This document shows, in pieces, positions 10,854-22,191 of a stretch of 64,000 nt of DNA (position 1 is the first letter of the stretch; each line of letters starts with the position of its first letter). Source of the DNA: Halictus rubicundus. Its lineage: Eukaryota > Arthropoda > Insecta > Hymenoptera > Halictidae. The stretch is from NCBI RefSeq assembly GCF_050948215.1, contig NW_027488625.1:434001-498000 (forward strand). The letters run 5' to 3'. The notes below the pieces were generated by a model. The model searched no databases. It saw only the letters and a list, made by a program, of their open reading frames with translations, and was not told the DNA's origin. The translations under genes and the position numbers were made by a program.

Positions 10854-11420
10854 TGTTACGAATGGAGATTCTGTTTACGTGAGTCTCTCACCCCCTTCTC
10901 GAAACGACATGTTTTTCCCTGCAAAAGGTCCGAGTCATATGCCATCATAAACAATTACGCCATTAGGAAAAAGTGCATGCACATAGGAAAATTTGGAGGA
11001 ATACCTTCCAAATTTTTCCATACCCCCACTGCCGTTTTTTAAACAAATCTGACTATATAAAGAGTCCAAGTTTGCTCACGAACGGGTTAGTCTGAAGCAG
11101 AAAACCGAACGATACGCGTCGTGAGATCGGGTTCATAGCCCCTTTCGAATCAATTCTTTAACCGCTACCTCCGTTATTCAGGGCAAATTAGTTAACATAA
11201 TCCCCGTATTTCTCAGTGCGTCAAAACCGAGAGCAACGGAACTTAGTATCCGCGATAATATTTCACACTACACAATTACCCCTATTACTTTCATATTATA
11301 TTGTGACACATACGAGTCTCCAAACTCATTTCCACATACTTTTGAATTCCAGTAACTAGTATTTCCCACATTAGATACGCCTTTATCGCTCGAGGTGTAT
11401 CAATAAAATTTAAACGCTTC
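10854..11420 (+). repeat. possible solo LTR
   Basis: The stretch starts TGTTACGAATGG, has a TATATAAA box at 11053-11060 followed by an initiator-like region, and AATAAA at 11402-11407, the spacing expected of U3-R in an LTR. No second copy, no primer site and no target duplication were found, so this is only a resemblance. Confidence 0.3.
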
Positions 11421-11524
11421 GAGGGCCATCTTCCCAATACCATCCGCTTACCCATCCTATAGTATTGTACGATCGGCGAGAGTTGTCAAAAATTTCGTCA
11501 GTGGAGTGCAGGGGGAACGGCGAG

Positions 11525-11765
11525 TCCCCACTCTTGACGCAAGGCTGCGGATCCCACTCTTACGCTTTACTCCCGGCGGGGACGGTCGACGTAGGCGTAA
11601 ATAAGTAGGATCCGCGTAAACTATGGGGGACACATGATATTCTCTGATTCTCGCTAACCGTGAAGACTGGAGTCTCAAATTTAATTAAAAAAGTCGCAAA
11701 TTTCAAGCGTGGGTTGATGGATCCCTGCTGTGCGTGCAAGGAAACTAGGTTTCCATGGACCTGTT
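11525..11765 (+). repeat. repeat A, forward copy (pairs with 14318-14481)
   Basis: From CACTCTTGACGCAAGGCTGC to GGTTTCCATGGACCTG it is the inverse of 14318-14481. This copy has about 60 extra bases after CCCGGCGGGGAC that the other lacks. No coding content. The two copies face each other across 2.5 kb. Confidence 0.75.
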
Positions 11766-12002
11766 TGCCGTGCACGCACAATATAGTTACACCAATGTTC
11801 TGAGCTCAGCGTTGCGTCGCCGCGCGACATCGCTCTGTTGCAGTCACACTCAATACGCTCGTTTGCTGTCTTCGATGAGCGATTCGGCCAATCGCGGAAG
11901 ACGTGTAGCGCGTAGTGGGAGCACCACGTGATACCAACGAGTTAATAGTGAGCATATCATCGGGTGGTATGATATCGCACCGATTTCGCTGAAGTCCTTT
12001 AA

Positions 12003-12243
12003 CCCTTTGCACTCGAGTGGTGACTGTGATGCACCACTAAAAATTGTTGTGGCATTATTTCAAAGAAATTACAAAAAATATTACAAAATATTTGTTACAT
12101 TACAAAATTTCTATTTAATAGATTACTAAACATTTAATTATTATATGTGGTAATCGGATTAGTTTCGTATGAATAAAATGAAAATATTCCAAGACGGAAG
12201 AAAAATTTATTTTTAGATTGAAAATAGCGCCGAGTGCAAAGAG
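12003..12243. mobile_element. piggyBac-like MITE, 241 bp
   Basis: TTAA occurs at both borders (11999-12002 and 12244-12247). The ends are CCCTTTGCACTCGAG and GCCGAGTGCAAAGAG, inverted repeats of about 14 bp. TTAA target sites and CCC-type ends are the signature of piggyBac-related elements. No coding sequence inside. Confidence 0.75.
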
Positions 12244-12419
12244 TTAACAATTTGTTACAGCTTAAAAGTTATAAAAATCTTATTACTTATCTTATATACT
12301 TAAAAAATTAAAAAAAAAAGTTGTAAAAATCAAGCGTGCGCAACAAGTTCTAGCAACTCGTGGCGGTAATCGATATTATGGACGTAGTCACCAGACTAAC
12401 GCTTGTTCCCGATCAAAGG

Positions 12420-12745
12420 GCCTAGCCGGTGATTTAAACTACCCTCAGGGGTTTTTCAATCATTAATGAACCATTCGAAAGCTGTCAAAGAAAAATCCCT
12501 CTGAATAAAATGCAACCCCCTAGCATGCCCGTGAGGGTAGTTACAGGGTAAATTGGATTTCGCACTTTTCCGCGCATTTTCCGCACCTCGATGCTACCTA
12601 AAATTCTGGAAAAAATGTGGCATATTTTACATCCTAAAGTGCGGTTTTGAGAATTTTTCAGATTTTTTTGTTGCAAACTGTGGTCGTAAAAAATGAAAAA
12701 CGTCAAAAAATCGGAAAAATGCAGATTTCTCAAAAATATGAAAAC
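12420..12745. repeat. dispersed repeat B, copy 1
   Basis: It shares an ordered set of words with 41430-41710 in the same orientation: CCATTCGA, GAGGGTAGTTACAG, AAAATTCTG, TTTTCAGATTTTT, GTTGCAAACT and AAAATGCAGATTTC. The copies are quite diverged. No gene; 12248-12420 shows nothing recognisable. Confidence 0.6.
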
Positions 12746-13169
12746 ATGCTATTCTACTTTTTAGTACCTAAAAGTTTTTTTAAAAATTGAAATTAACAAT
12801 GTTTATAACCATTTCTTTATAAAAAATTGTGATTTCTTTTCAAAGTGGCGCAGAATTTGTAATTTGTTAATTTTTTTTTTTTTAATTTAGGTTCATGCAA
12901 AGCGTATTATTATATATTAACGAAAAACTTTTGGATTTGTGATTTCAGATAATTAGAACGACCTGTGTGTTGCACAGCGCATTTTAGAGGAGCCAAATCC
13001 AAGCAGCTGCTGCTCAGTTATTTATGAATATTTTTATAATCTCAAAATTGATATAGGTTGTCTAGATGTTACACAATAACATGCAATTTTTTGTAAATAA
13101 AGAAATATTGTGCTCTCTTCAAAACAAATTCGAGAAGAAACGCTTGTTTGCTTGACCCTCCCCCCTTAA

Positions 13170-13604
13170 GGGGGCCGGCAGGCATTTGGCCTTGACTGTC
13201 ACGCTATGTTATCCTGTGCCTTTTTTCTAGACATTTTACGTCTTAAATAAGTAAGTAATCAATTAAAAATGCATACCACCGTGTTTGTACATGTCTTCGC
13301 TACGTCTGTATAGAGCCCTTTTTTCGATGCGAACACTAAATCTCGCGAAATTAAGAGAATCTCTCAGCGGCAGCCATCTTGTGACGTCATACTTGCTTCA
13401 GAATTCGAATTTTCTGCCGAATATTGTTAATTACTCCCCGATGAGGTAGAAATTCGAAATTTGGGCTCTATACAGACATAAATTGGACTTTTAGGAAACA
13501 CAAGTGACCACTTTTAAACTGCTCATTGCAATATTGAAGCGATAGTTTGAAAAGGTTTTGACCCATGCATAAGCATATGGATTTCAAACTCTGCCGGCCC
13601 CCTT
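13170..13604. mobile_element. TTAA-flanked MITE with GGGGGCCGGCAG ends
   Basis: GGGGGCCGGCAG at the left and CTGCCGGCCCCC at the right are perfect 12-bp inverted ends. TTAA lies at 13166-13169 and 13605-13608, although the right end has two extra T. The 435-bp interior is noncoding. Confidence 0.7.
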
Positions 13605-13664
13605 TTAAGCATAGTAAGCAAAGACGAGAAACGAGAAGAGTTGGCACGAGAAACTCGTTGGTAC

Positions 13665-14317
13665 TAGGGCTGTTACTTTGCTTCGAAGGTCGAAGATTTC
13701 GAAGCTTCCGGTGATGAAAATCGAAGGATCGACACTTCGAAACTTCGAAGCTTCGATTCGTTTCCAGTTAACGGATAAAAGGAATAAATTTTCATAATTT
13801 GTTTCTATATTCACCATCTGAATTATTTCACTAATTTATTGTTAAGATAATATATTTATTATTTGAATTATCATTTCGATAGTTCACTGATAAAATAATT
13901 GTTTAAATAAATAAATTTTTACAATTTGTTTCTATATTCATTATTTGAATTGTTATTTCAATTATTTATTGTTAAAATAACTTATTAAATAAATAAATTT
14001 TCACAATATGTTTCTATATTCATTATTTGAATTATTTCAATAATTTATTGTTCAAATAACTGTTTAGACAATGTACACGTATTTACATAATTAATATAGG
14101 AATACATTTCTATAGAGTATAAAAATTTATAATCTACGGAAATTTTTATAATCTATAGAAATGTGTTTCTATATTCATTATGTAAATACTTGTACATTCT
14201 TTAAATAATTATTTTAACAATGAAATATTAAAATAATTCACATAATGTATGTAGAAACAAAATTTGAAACTTTAATCATTTAAACCATTATTTTAACAAT
14301 AAATAATTGAAATAACA
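13665..14317. repeat. hAT-type end followed by AT-rich tandem and hairpin DNA
   Basis: TAGGGCTGTTACTTT at 13665 resembles a hAT terminus; the inverse, AAAAGTAACAGCCCTA, occurs at 38655-38670. A unit TTTCTATATTCA...TTTATTGTT then recurs near 13800, 13925 and 14005. A large palindrome centred near 14135 follows: TGTACACGTATTTACATAA near 14072 against TTATGTAAATACTTGTACA near 14178. No gene. Confidence 0.55.
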
Positions 14318-14481
14318 GGTCCATGGAAACCTATTTTCCTTGCACGGACAGCAGGGATCCATCAACCCACGCTTGAAATTTACGACTTTTTTATTAAATT
14401 TAAGACTCCATTCTTCACGGTTAATGAGAATCCCCGCCGGGAGTAAAGCGTAAGAGTGGGATCCGCAGCCTTGCGTCAAGA
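14318..14481 (-). repeat. repeat A, inverted copy
   Basis: It begins CAGGTCCATGGAAACCTA and ends TTGCGTCAAGAGTGTGG, the reverse complement of 11525-11765 minus about 60 bp. 14482-15570 contains no recognised gene. Confidence 0.75.
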
Positions 14482-15574
14482 GTGTGGCGACCTCGGTTGG
14501 AATTCACCCGGTGCGGTCTCCGTTGGCGGGCTCGCTAGCTTGTTTGGGGATGGTGGAGGTCGTTTCGGTCAGCTGACGGTTGAGCCCGAACAGGAAGTAC
14601 ATAAAAATATAATTGGCTATATAAATATGCAGAGGAGAGTCCCCTCTATCTCTTGACTGAAACTTGAACCTTCTCGCGTGTTTAGTTTTTGCGTAACACT
14701 CGTCATTATTTATCAAAATCATGCATTTTTACAAAAACCAATATTTTTCGAAAACGTTGCGTGATAGAGCAATCCTGCTTTCGGATATGGTTTTAGAATG
14801 ACAAAGTGTATAAGAATCACCCAACAGGTATTGCAAAATAATGTTGGCGTTGGATAGTGTTGAAGTGGATAGGATGTAGGCGGAACAGGATACCGTGGAA
14901 ATCTATCCACTTTCAGGTTGAGACGTAGACTTTTATTCGGAGCTCGCGGAATATACAAAATTCGAACGCGGACTAGCGAGGCGCGAGGGAGTGAGATCGT
15001 ATACGACGACTGTCACGACTCGGTCGCAGCAAGAGGCGAAAAGTGAGGCCCTCCGACGCCTACGGAGGGCTTTTTATTTTGTCCACTAACAAAGGACAAC
15101 GAGTCCCATGGAGGGGAGACGAAGGTCGTCCCCGGAAAACTTTGCCAGATGCGGAAACGTCCGCGGGAAGTTTCTCGGCTGCACGGGGCCAGCTATCAGG
15201 TATGTACGTATACCTGGGGTAGCTGGACCCGATGCAAACCGAGGCCATTTACCGGCAAGACGATATCGGGCCAGGCGAGTCTGGTTGCCAGATGTACGGC
15301 AGACCCATCCTCGTCTGGCTCGTAATGGGCCTAGGTAAAGACCCTCGGGGTAATTCCGGTCATATAACCGAACCGGGTTTTTCCGGGGACGTGGTAGCCG
15401 TCGAGTCGCTACAGTGTTATTAATTGACTATCATTAACCTAACAGAAATTCTTAAAAAATAATACATAATAAAATAACAAAATAGAATAGATATCGTATT
15501 TTGGAGAACTTTTCGAGACAAATACTCCACAACACGCTACGATTATGTCTGGATCTACGCCGACGTTCAGCACT

Positions 15575-16010
15575 ATATTTGCGCAACAACTCCTTAACGA
15601 TACATGACACGTGACTGGAATTTCAAGTATTCCAACAAGATTCGGCACCGTCCAGGGAAAGCCGACACGACGCGACATCTTACCTTACGCCTCGTTCAAT
15701 GTTTTCCCCTTTCTCCTGACAAATAAAAACACTTTGAAGAACCTGTTGGCCCATGAGATCCAGTTTGATTGACATTGATCCACCCGCATCTCTCTTTCAC
15801 TCTCTATTTGTTCAAGACGATTCTAGGAAACACCTTCGAGTGCCTTTCTGCTTGCTCACGAACGGTATCAGCCCTGGCCATTTAGTGAAGGAGGGTATCG
15901 ATTCTATTGGATCAGTTTCTTATTAAGTCATGCTATGGCAATATATTTCATGGAGCAACAGTTCTTTATATAAAGTTATTAACAAGAGAAACTTTAAAAT
16001 TAACAAGAAA
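15575..16010. repeat. dispersed repeats C and D (also near 36.6 and 37.4 kb)
   Basis: 15580-15690 shares GCGCAACAA, AACGATACATGACACG, TTTCAAG.ATTCCAACAAG and AAAGCCGACACGACGCG with 36628-36720. 15893-16000 shares GTATCGATTCTATTGGATCAG, TTTCTTATTA and AACAAGAGAAAC with 37390-37485. The conserved words in both also appear as short shared peptides, but this is DNA repetition, not a gene. Confidence 0.6.
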
Positions 16011-16127
16011 AACTTTTTAACTACCCCCGAGATGGTGGGGTAATTACACCCACCCTCCTCCACAGCCAATGGCGGTGGTGGGTGTTATCTCCGCCCACCG
16101 CCGTTATTTCTGCGTCAGCTTGGCAAA

Positions 16128-16391
16128 AGAATATTTTACGCGGAAAAATATTAAAATCTTGGAATGGCCAGCCAGGTCTCTAGATTGAAATATTATGGAA
16201 AATTGCTGGGCTTATTTAGCCAGATGAGTATATGCCGGTGGAAGACAATTTCGAACCCTTGACGAATAAGAACCTGCATTGAACAAAACTGGGCAGCGTT
16301 AAACAGGAAATTTGTTAAAAAATTATATAAATCTATGCCACAACGTTTAGTGGCAGTTATACAAACAAAAGGCGGAGTTACGAAATATTGA
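16128..16391 (+). pseudogene. decayed Tc1-like transposase C-terminus
   Basis: Translation with several stops gives Tc1 landmarks in order: WPARSLD (for the usual SPDLNPIE region), NIMENCWAYLAR, VYAGGRQF, then in a shifted frame PQRLVAVIQTKGGVTKY before the stop. That ending matches the PTKY terminus of the transposase at 50.65 kb. At least three stops and a frameshift make it non-functional. A candidate right TIR lies at about 16605-16652 (CTATCTTTTTGTCGCGGAGTG). The 5' half of the element was not found. Confidence 0.75.
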
Positions 16392-16662
16392 AACATTATT
16401 TTTTTTATACATATTCTTATATTTTAGTTATTTTAAGAAATTTGTGCTATCATTTTGACGGACCGATTTTTCGTTTAATGTTACACATTCTCCAATAAAG
16501 TTCTTCCTTCACGTAATAAATGCGTTAAAACATATTGAAGCAATTGGTTATTCTTATTACGCAGTATACAGGTCACAAACAATGCAATATACTACTTGAA
16601 AAGCTGAATACCATTTATCTGTATAATGTGCTATCTTTTTGTCGCGGAGTGTACATAACACG

Positions 16663-16840
16663 GGTCGGGTGTATCGGTGTGAGACCAGAAGACCACTACT
16701 AATCCAACAAGAAAACTTCTTTATTCTTCATTACTTTTTCACGAGACTTTCACCAAGACATTCGCGGCATTTTTCTGATTAAAATGAAACCAAATATGAT
16801 ATGATTCCGATGATATTTACTTGTGTAATGAACGATGAAA
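16663..16840. repeat. dispersed repeat E, copy 1, with local inverted copy
   Basis: TATCGGTGTGAGACCAGAAGAC and about 170 bp after it recur at 45657-45830 in the same orientation. The segment ATTCCGATGATATTTACTTG also occurs inverted near 17105-17130. No gene. Confidence 0.65.
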
Positions 16841-17280
16841 GTTACTTCCCATTACAATTATATTAACGGAAAGTTAGTGTAAATATGATCCCAATTGTAT
16901 CGTGTTTGGTATCATTATAATCAGAAAAATTCAACAAATATATTGGTGAAAGTCCCGTAAAAAAAAGTTAATAATAAAAAACTTTAAGTTTTGGTTTAAA
17001 GGCCAGTCTTTCTTTCATCTTTCCCAAACGCTTCGACTCTCCGCGTCTTTTTCTATCCCATATGCTGTCTTTTTTTGGCTTCCGGAACTTCAATCGTTCA
17101 TTACACAAGTAAATATCATCGGAATCATATATTTGGACTGCGGCGAACTGTAAATGGCGGTGAATATCGCTGTCCTTTTCAACGTTCGGCACTGCATCAA
17201 AGAATAGTGCCCCGAGCACGACAAGACCCGAACTTTTGGCATATAAAGCGGATTCACTGTAACCAGATTTCAAATATATA

Positions 17281-19412
17281 TGTAAAATTTTGAGACATCA
17301 ATTTTTTAAGTAATTAGATAATATCCAAATGTGAGCGTCAAAACAGAAATCGACAGGAGAAATAAGATTGTAGTTAAATGGATGCAGAAGTTATAAGCCT
17401 TATTTATGAATCTCTTCGGATTTCATATAAAAAAAAATAAAACTTTAAATCCAACAATTCTTGTCCTCACTGTTTTTGTGGATCGTTAAAAGATATTTCA
17501 AGCGGACAGCGTTCATGAGGCACGATTGTATAGACATGTAGCGGATGTTGAGTGCGGGAAAGAAACTTTCTCCGTATCTTCGGGTGACGGGGTATTTTCC
17601 CCTCATTCCCCCGGTCTAGTGCGTGTGGAAGGGCTAAATACAACACACAAGGTAACAAGATGTCTGTCGACAAAATGGCCGCAAATAACCATGGGATTTC
17701 ACGAGATTGGAAAAAAATTAACAATCGCGTTCGCCAGAAATGACGCATTTATTTCATTGCGTTTCGTGTATAGTCGTATGGATGAGCTTTTTCGTGTTGA
17801 CGGGACGTAATCCGCGCTTATTGAAATCGAAAAATATAACGGATTACACGTTCAAATAGAGAGAAGAGCCATCGAGTCGCTCGGGTGAAAGATCAATCAC
17901 TAGATTGCGAACTTTAATGCGAAATAAATATCGCCTGCGTTCATTGGAAAATACACAAACCAAATTTATTTCCCTTTTGAATCATTTAAACATTTTTAGA
18001 TTTTCTAAATGCCTCTATACTGTTTTACTTATGATCCATTCATTCTTAACAGGAATCTATAAAATCTGCAGTCTTGTTAATCATTGTTCGTTTAGTCTAG
18101 GATGAATAATCTTTTAAAATATAATTTTTGTAATTCGACACTCTCCATGCGCTGTTACAGAAAACTTTCAAATTCCACGAATTTATTGATTGGTCACCGG
18201 GAACGCGGCAGTAATCAGTGTTAGGCGTGGCGAATAATTTCATTAGTACGTTTTCAGCGGCACAAGGAAAGAGTCGGCTTGTTATTCTGTGTTTACCAGG
18301 GACGTTCTCTCCTTTTCTGTTCTACATTACCCCGGTTCTACTGACAGCATTCACGTTTATGTCGGCCTAACCCTCACTTCTCTTCGCTGTTGTGTCAGAG
18401 TAAGAAGTTACAGGACCCACGGCTCGATCACTAGTCATTTAATCGGCCATGAAATATCGAAAATCGTTACCTCCTAATATGCTGATTAATTTTATTTTAT
18501 TTCTACCGGCTGCGATTTCTGCCTCCATCGCTTGGCTGCTTCAACGTGCAATCGTAGAATTAGGTAATAAATAATAATATAAATCCGTTTTTACGTAGAA
18601 ACGTTAAGCAACAGTGCCTGCTTTGTATTTTCCACATTTCTTCACAGGTGAGGAGAGGTGTTAGCTCCACTTTTGCCAGTTCCACTATCATAATTTTTCC
18701 AGCCACGAGGCTCAGGGACAAACAGTTTCTCTGGAAATAAAGCATCGCCTCCGGAAAGGGCAAATTTTTTCGTGCAACACAGGCACGCGCGGTTTGCTAG
18801 AGTCTTACACAGAATGTATGTCGCGGTGTGTACCACCCACGTGCTCTCAGCAAATACTACCCTTTTCTTCAGTGAGAACAGAAGCATCCCGGTGGTAACA
18901 ATATCGCTACCCACTTGTGGTGTACCTTTTCATAATTCGTGCGAAAGTACGTATCGTCCCTTTCACAGCGAAACTGTATGCACGTGACATCCTTTCTTCC
19001 CAGCCCTGCGAACGTCAGAGATGAGAACCGCGCCAAGGGAAGAGAATTTAGGGGGAGAATTGCTTACGGCGTTTTTAATACGTCTGATCGCCATACGGTT
19101 GACCCCTCGTGTTTTTGTTCTCTTCTGGCTACGACTTATTCCTCGTCGGTCACTCGCGACTCCTATTTAATCTGTGACTCATTGGTAGGATGATAGAAAA
19201 CATGATGATGGGAGAGAAATAGTTAACGCATTGGTTACCAGCGGTTGTATTGGCAATAGACTTCATCATACGATATTGTTTAAGATGTCCTTTTTTAAAA
19301 TGTGGTGTCATATACGGTCGGTAAAATATCGATAGAAAGAGAAATAATTACAGTAGAGCCTCGCTTCGTCGACCGTCATTTATTGCTAGAACTCCTCGTC
19401 CCTTTCATACTC
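17281..19412. other. no recognised feature
   Basis: Only short chance open frames. No splice-flanked coding exon, RNA gene or paired repeat was recognised. Confidence 0.5.
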
Positions 19413-20305
19413 ACAAGGGAACATAATCAGATGCGAAAATCCGATTTTGATGAAACTTGTGGGAGCTTATAGTTCTTTGAAAAATATTTCACACTTTTTT
19501 TTTTTTATCGGCAACCATCCACTTTGAAGGGGTGAAAACAGCCCTCAAAGTTGGCGGTCAAAACCATATTTTTGGAGATATCTCGGAAACCAGAGGTCGA
19601 AAAAATTTGAATTTTTTTTAAATTGTGTGTTTTTCAATGGGAAATGTAGTCGCGCAAGAAAATTTTAACAAAAGTTTGTTGTTTAAACAATATATTAAAA
19701 ATTTGATTTTTTTTGCGGCTCGCCGTAATTATAATTAGCACCGCGTCACGCTGCTACCTGCGCCACCTTCTATCGCTACTAATAAAATAATAAACGACAC
19801 ATAACCCAGTGGTATTGTTTAAAATACTATACAGGTTTATACTAAATGCTTATATTTCGATAAAACCTGCCAGAATTCCTTCCTACGCACGCCAGGCGCA
19901 AGAATATCTTCCATTATGCATAATTATTGTTAAATGGCAAAAAAAAATCCTGAAACATGTACCCCCTATTTTGGATCAAAGATCACACACCCAAGTTTAC
20001 ATTAAAATGAACTAACAATAAATAAGGGAAACTGAAAAAAATCAAATTTTTAATATATTGTTTAAACAAAAAGCTTTTGTTAAAATTTTCTTGCGCGACT
20101 ACATTTCCCATTGAAAAACACACAATTTAAAAAAAAATTCAAATTTTTTCGACGTCTGGTTTCCGAGATATCCCAAAAAATATGGTTTTAACGCCCGAGT
20201 GGATGGTTGCTGATAAAAAAGCACGTGTCAAATTTCTTTCAAAGAACTATAAGCTCCCATAAGTCTCATCAAAATGGGATTTTCGCATCTGAATATGATC
20301 CCTTG
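19413..20305. mobile_element. 893-bp element with very long terminal inverted repeats
   Basis: The left arm (19413 to about 19715) and right arm (about 20030-20305) are inverted copies. Examples are CAGATGCGAAAATC against GATTTTCGCATCTG, GTGGGAGCTTATAGTTCTTT against AAAGAACTATAAGCTCCCAT, and GGGAAATGTAGTCGCGCAAG against its complement. The middle 300 bp is unrelated and noncoding. The target duplication is unclear (flanks ACTCA and CCAGT). Superfamily unknown. Confidence 0.75.
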
Positions 20306-21205
20306 CCAGTATCGCCAGATAAGGTGAGGCAGCACAAATTGACGGTAAAAAGTTACCCTCGGTCTGCCAGTACCGGATTAGTCAGATATAAAACCCGTCA
20401 TGTTACCGGGGGCTAGAACTTTCTGTGAACAATATTTTTTAGTGTTGGTGTTAATTTTTAAAACATAAACGCATGCTCTTCCGTGTAAAAAAAGAGATAC
20501 TGTACATACATAGTACAAATTAAAAAGTACTAACATAGCTATATTTTAGATGTTAGTTTTATTTCGGTATCTATTTCAGACGTTAAAACCACGTCTTGAA
20601 AAAGACGTCTTTAGGGGAGTCGTATCGTCGTCATTTATTTCAATAATTCATCATAGATTTGAAGATACGAATTTTGGCCACGAACTCGGCCGAATTCGCC
20701 ACTGTGCGATGGCTGGCAACTTGAGGTTGTACTCACTCCCGATGAGGAGCTTTCGTTGACACATGTTTAGAAAGTTAGGGGTCTTTACTGTGAACGATAC
20801 CTTGTTCTTAAGGGATCTGGCCGCGGAGTGGGGATGGGCGAGGGTGTCTTCTAGGAGCGCGAGTGACTTCTCATTACTTATCGTGGAACCATCCGGAGAC
20901 GTATTCGGCACTTTAAGTAATTTTGCGAGTGAATCGATCTGGGAGCAGGAGCAAGTGTGTGAAGTGAGAACAACATAATTCCACATCGTCATTCTTGTAA
21001 TATTCGGACAAGTAAGTATTTTTATTGCTACTATTTGTTATCGTTCGTGCTTTTGCTTATGCTCTTTCGCTATATTTGTTACATTGATATAACTTCTCTT
21101 AATTTTCGTATATATCTCTTTAATTAATGTTTAAATTAGTATGTTTTCTTATAAACCATGCCACAGAAATTTTGACTGTATTTTTCAATTCTAGGCAAGC
21201 AAACA

Positions 21206-22191
21206 ATGGAAACTGCAACGTGGACGGTGGTTCAGTTCATCGAAGATGGCAGCGTGGAGGCAGTGCCAACAAAGTGGTTAGAGGGCGAAAATTGTTACTG
21301 GCCACCACTGCAATGGGGTCGTTTGATGACCGCAATAAAAAAAATGGAGGCCAGTAACAATTTATGGACCAAGTACAAGGTCAAGATTTTTAGAAACAGC
21401 ACTTTCGGTAAGTTACAATTATTATACACTCTAAATGTACAATTGAAATAATAACGCTTGTAACGCTTTCGTTTAATGCTTCTAGATGACTACACGAAGG
21501 CCAGAAACAAGGCAAAGGCCGCAGAGGAGACGAGCGATCTGCAATCGGAGGCAGAGTCACCATCGGAGAGAAGAAAGAGGCCAGCGTTTACATTAGAAGA
21601 CAGTACCTCCTCTGACGAGGCAGCAGTTTTCTACCCTGCTCCAGATTTGAAAAAACAGAGGAACATAGGTATGTAAATTCAAAAGGAAGCACTCTATAAA
21701 CATTCTGGTTCTGTAATTAGTATATCTTTTTAATCAAAATATATTTTATTTTCAGCCGCTTGTTCGCACTCTGTTGGCGAGGAATCGCAGGGAGAGGGAC
21801 AAGAGGATGAGATACATTCCGATAAGCAGTGTAGTATTGGTAAGTTAAGAAAAATATTTTAGAGATAAATAAGTTCACTTTAAAAAATATAATATCTAAC
21901 AAACAATTAATAGGAGAGCAAACGGAAAATAATTGCTGCAAGGGGTGCCAAAAAAGAGATGGGATGTTAAAAACGCTAATACTGCAGAACCATTTGACGA
22001 GAGTTCTGCTCACAAAAGTATTAGCAGAGGTGCGTGCGCTGAAGGAGATAACACAAATCAATAACGCAGGAGGATCACGCAGCGTGTCGTTTCTGAACAA
22101 ATTCCCGAATTTAAAATTCCCGCTAAAATCGTTAGAAGAGGTAACATTGGTTGAAGAAATTCTAAGCAATCCGGAGGAATTTGATTATGGA
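21206..22191 (+). CDS. DUF4806-like multi-exon gene, apparently truncated at 3' end
   Basis: Four coding exons with canonical sites: 21195-21407 (ATG at 21206, donor G|GTAAGT), 21486-21668 (acceptor TTCTAG, donor G|GTATGT), 21756-21839 (acceptor TTTTCAG, donor G|GTAAGT) and 21914-22191 (acceptor TAATAG, donor GGA|GTAAGT). The first three introns are phase 1 and keep the frame. A noncoding first exon probably ends at 21011 (ACAA|GTAAGT). The protein starts METATWTVVQFIEDGS, has a polar middle with an RRKRP basic patch, then a CCKGCQKRDG cysteine cluster, and ends FPLKSLEEVTLVEEILSN, like the start of DUF4806. The rest of that domain was not found downstream. Function unknown; this family is common in ants and may be linked to mobile DNA, which is inference. 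Confidence 0.7.

Noticed and set aside
15044..15076. GCCCTCCG...CGGAGGGC hairpin followed by T-run, like a bacterial terminator
   Set aside because: The context is eukaryotic and noncoding; no transcription unit ends here, so the resemblance is probably chance or part of an old LTR.
15439..15678. Peptide similarity between this minus frame and one at 36599-36817
   Set aside because: Explained by the shared DNA repeat C; the frames differ in length and have no other coding support.
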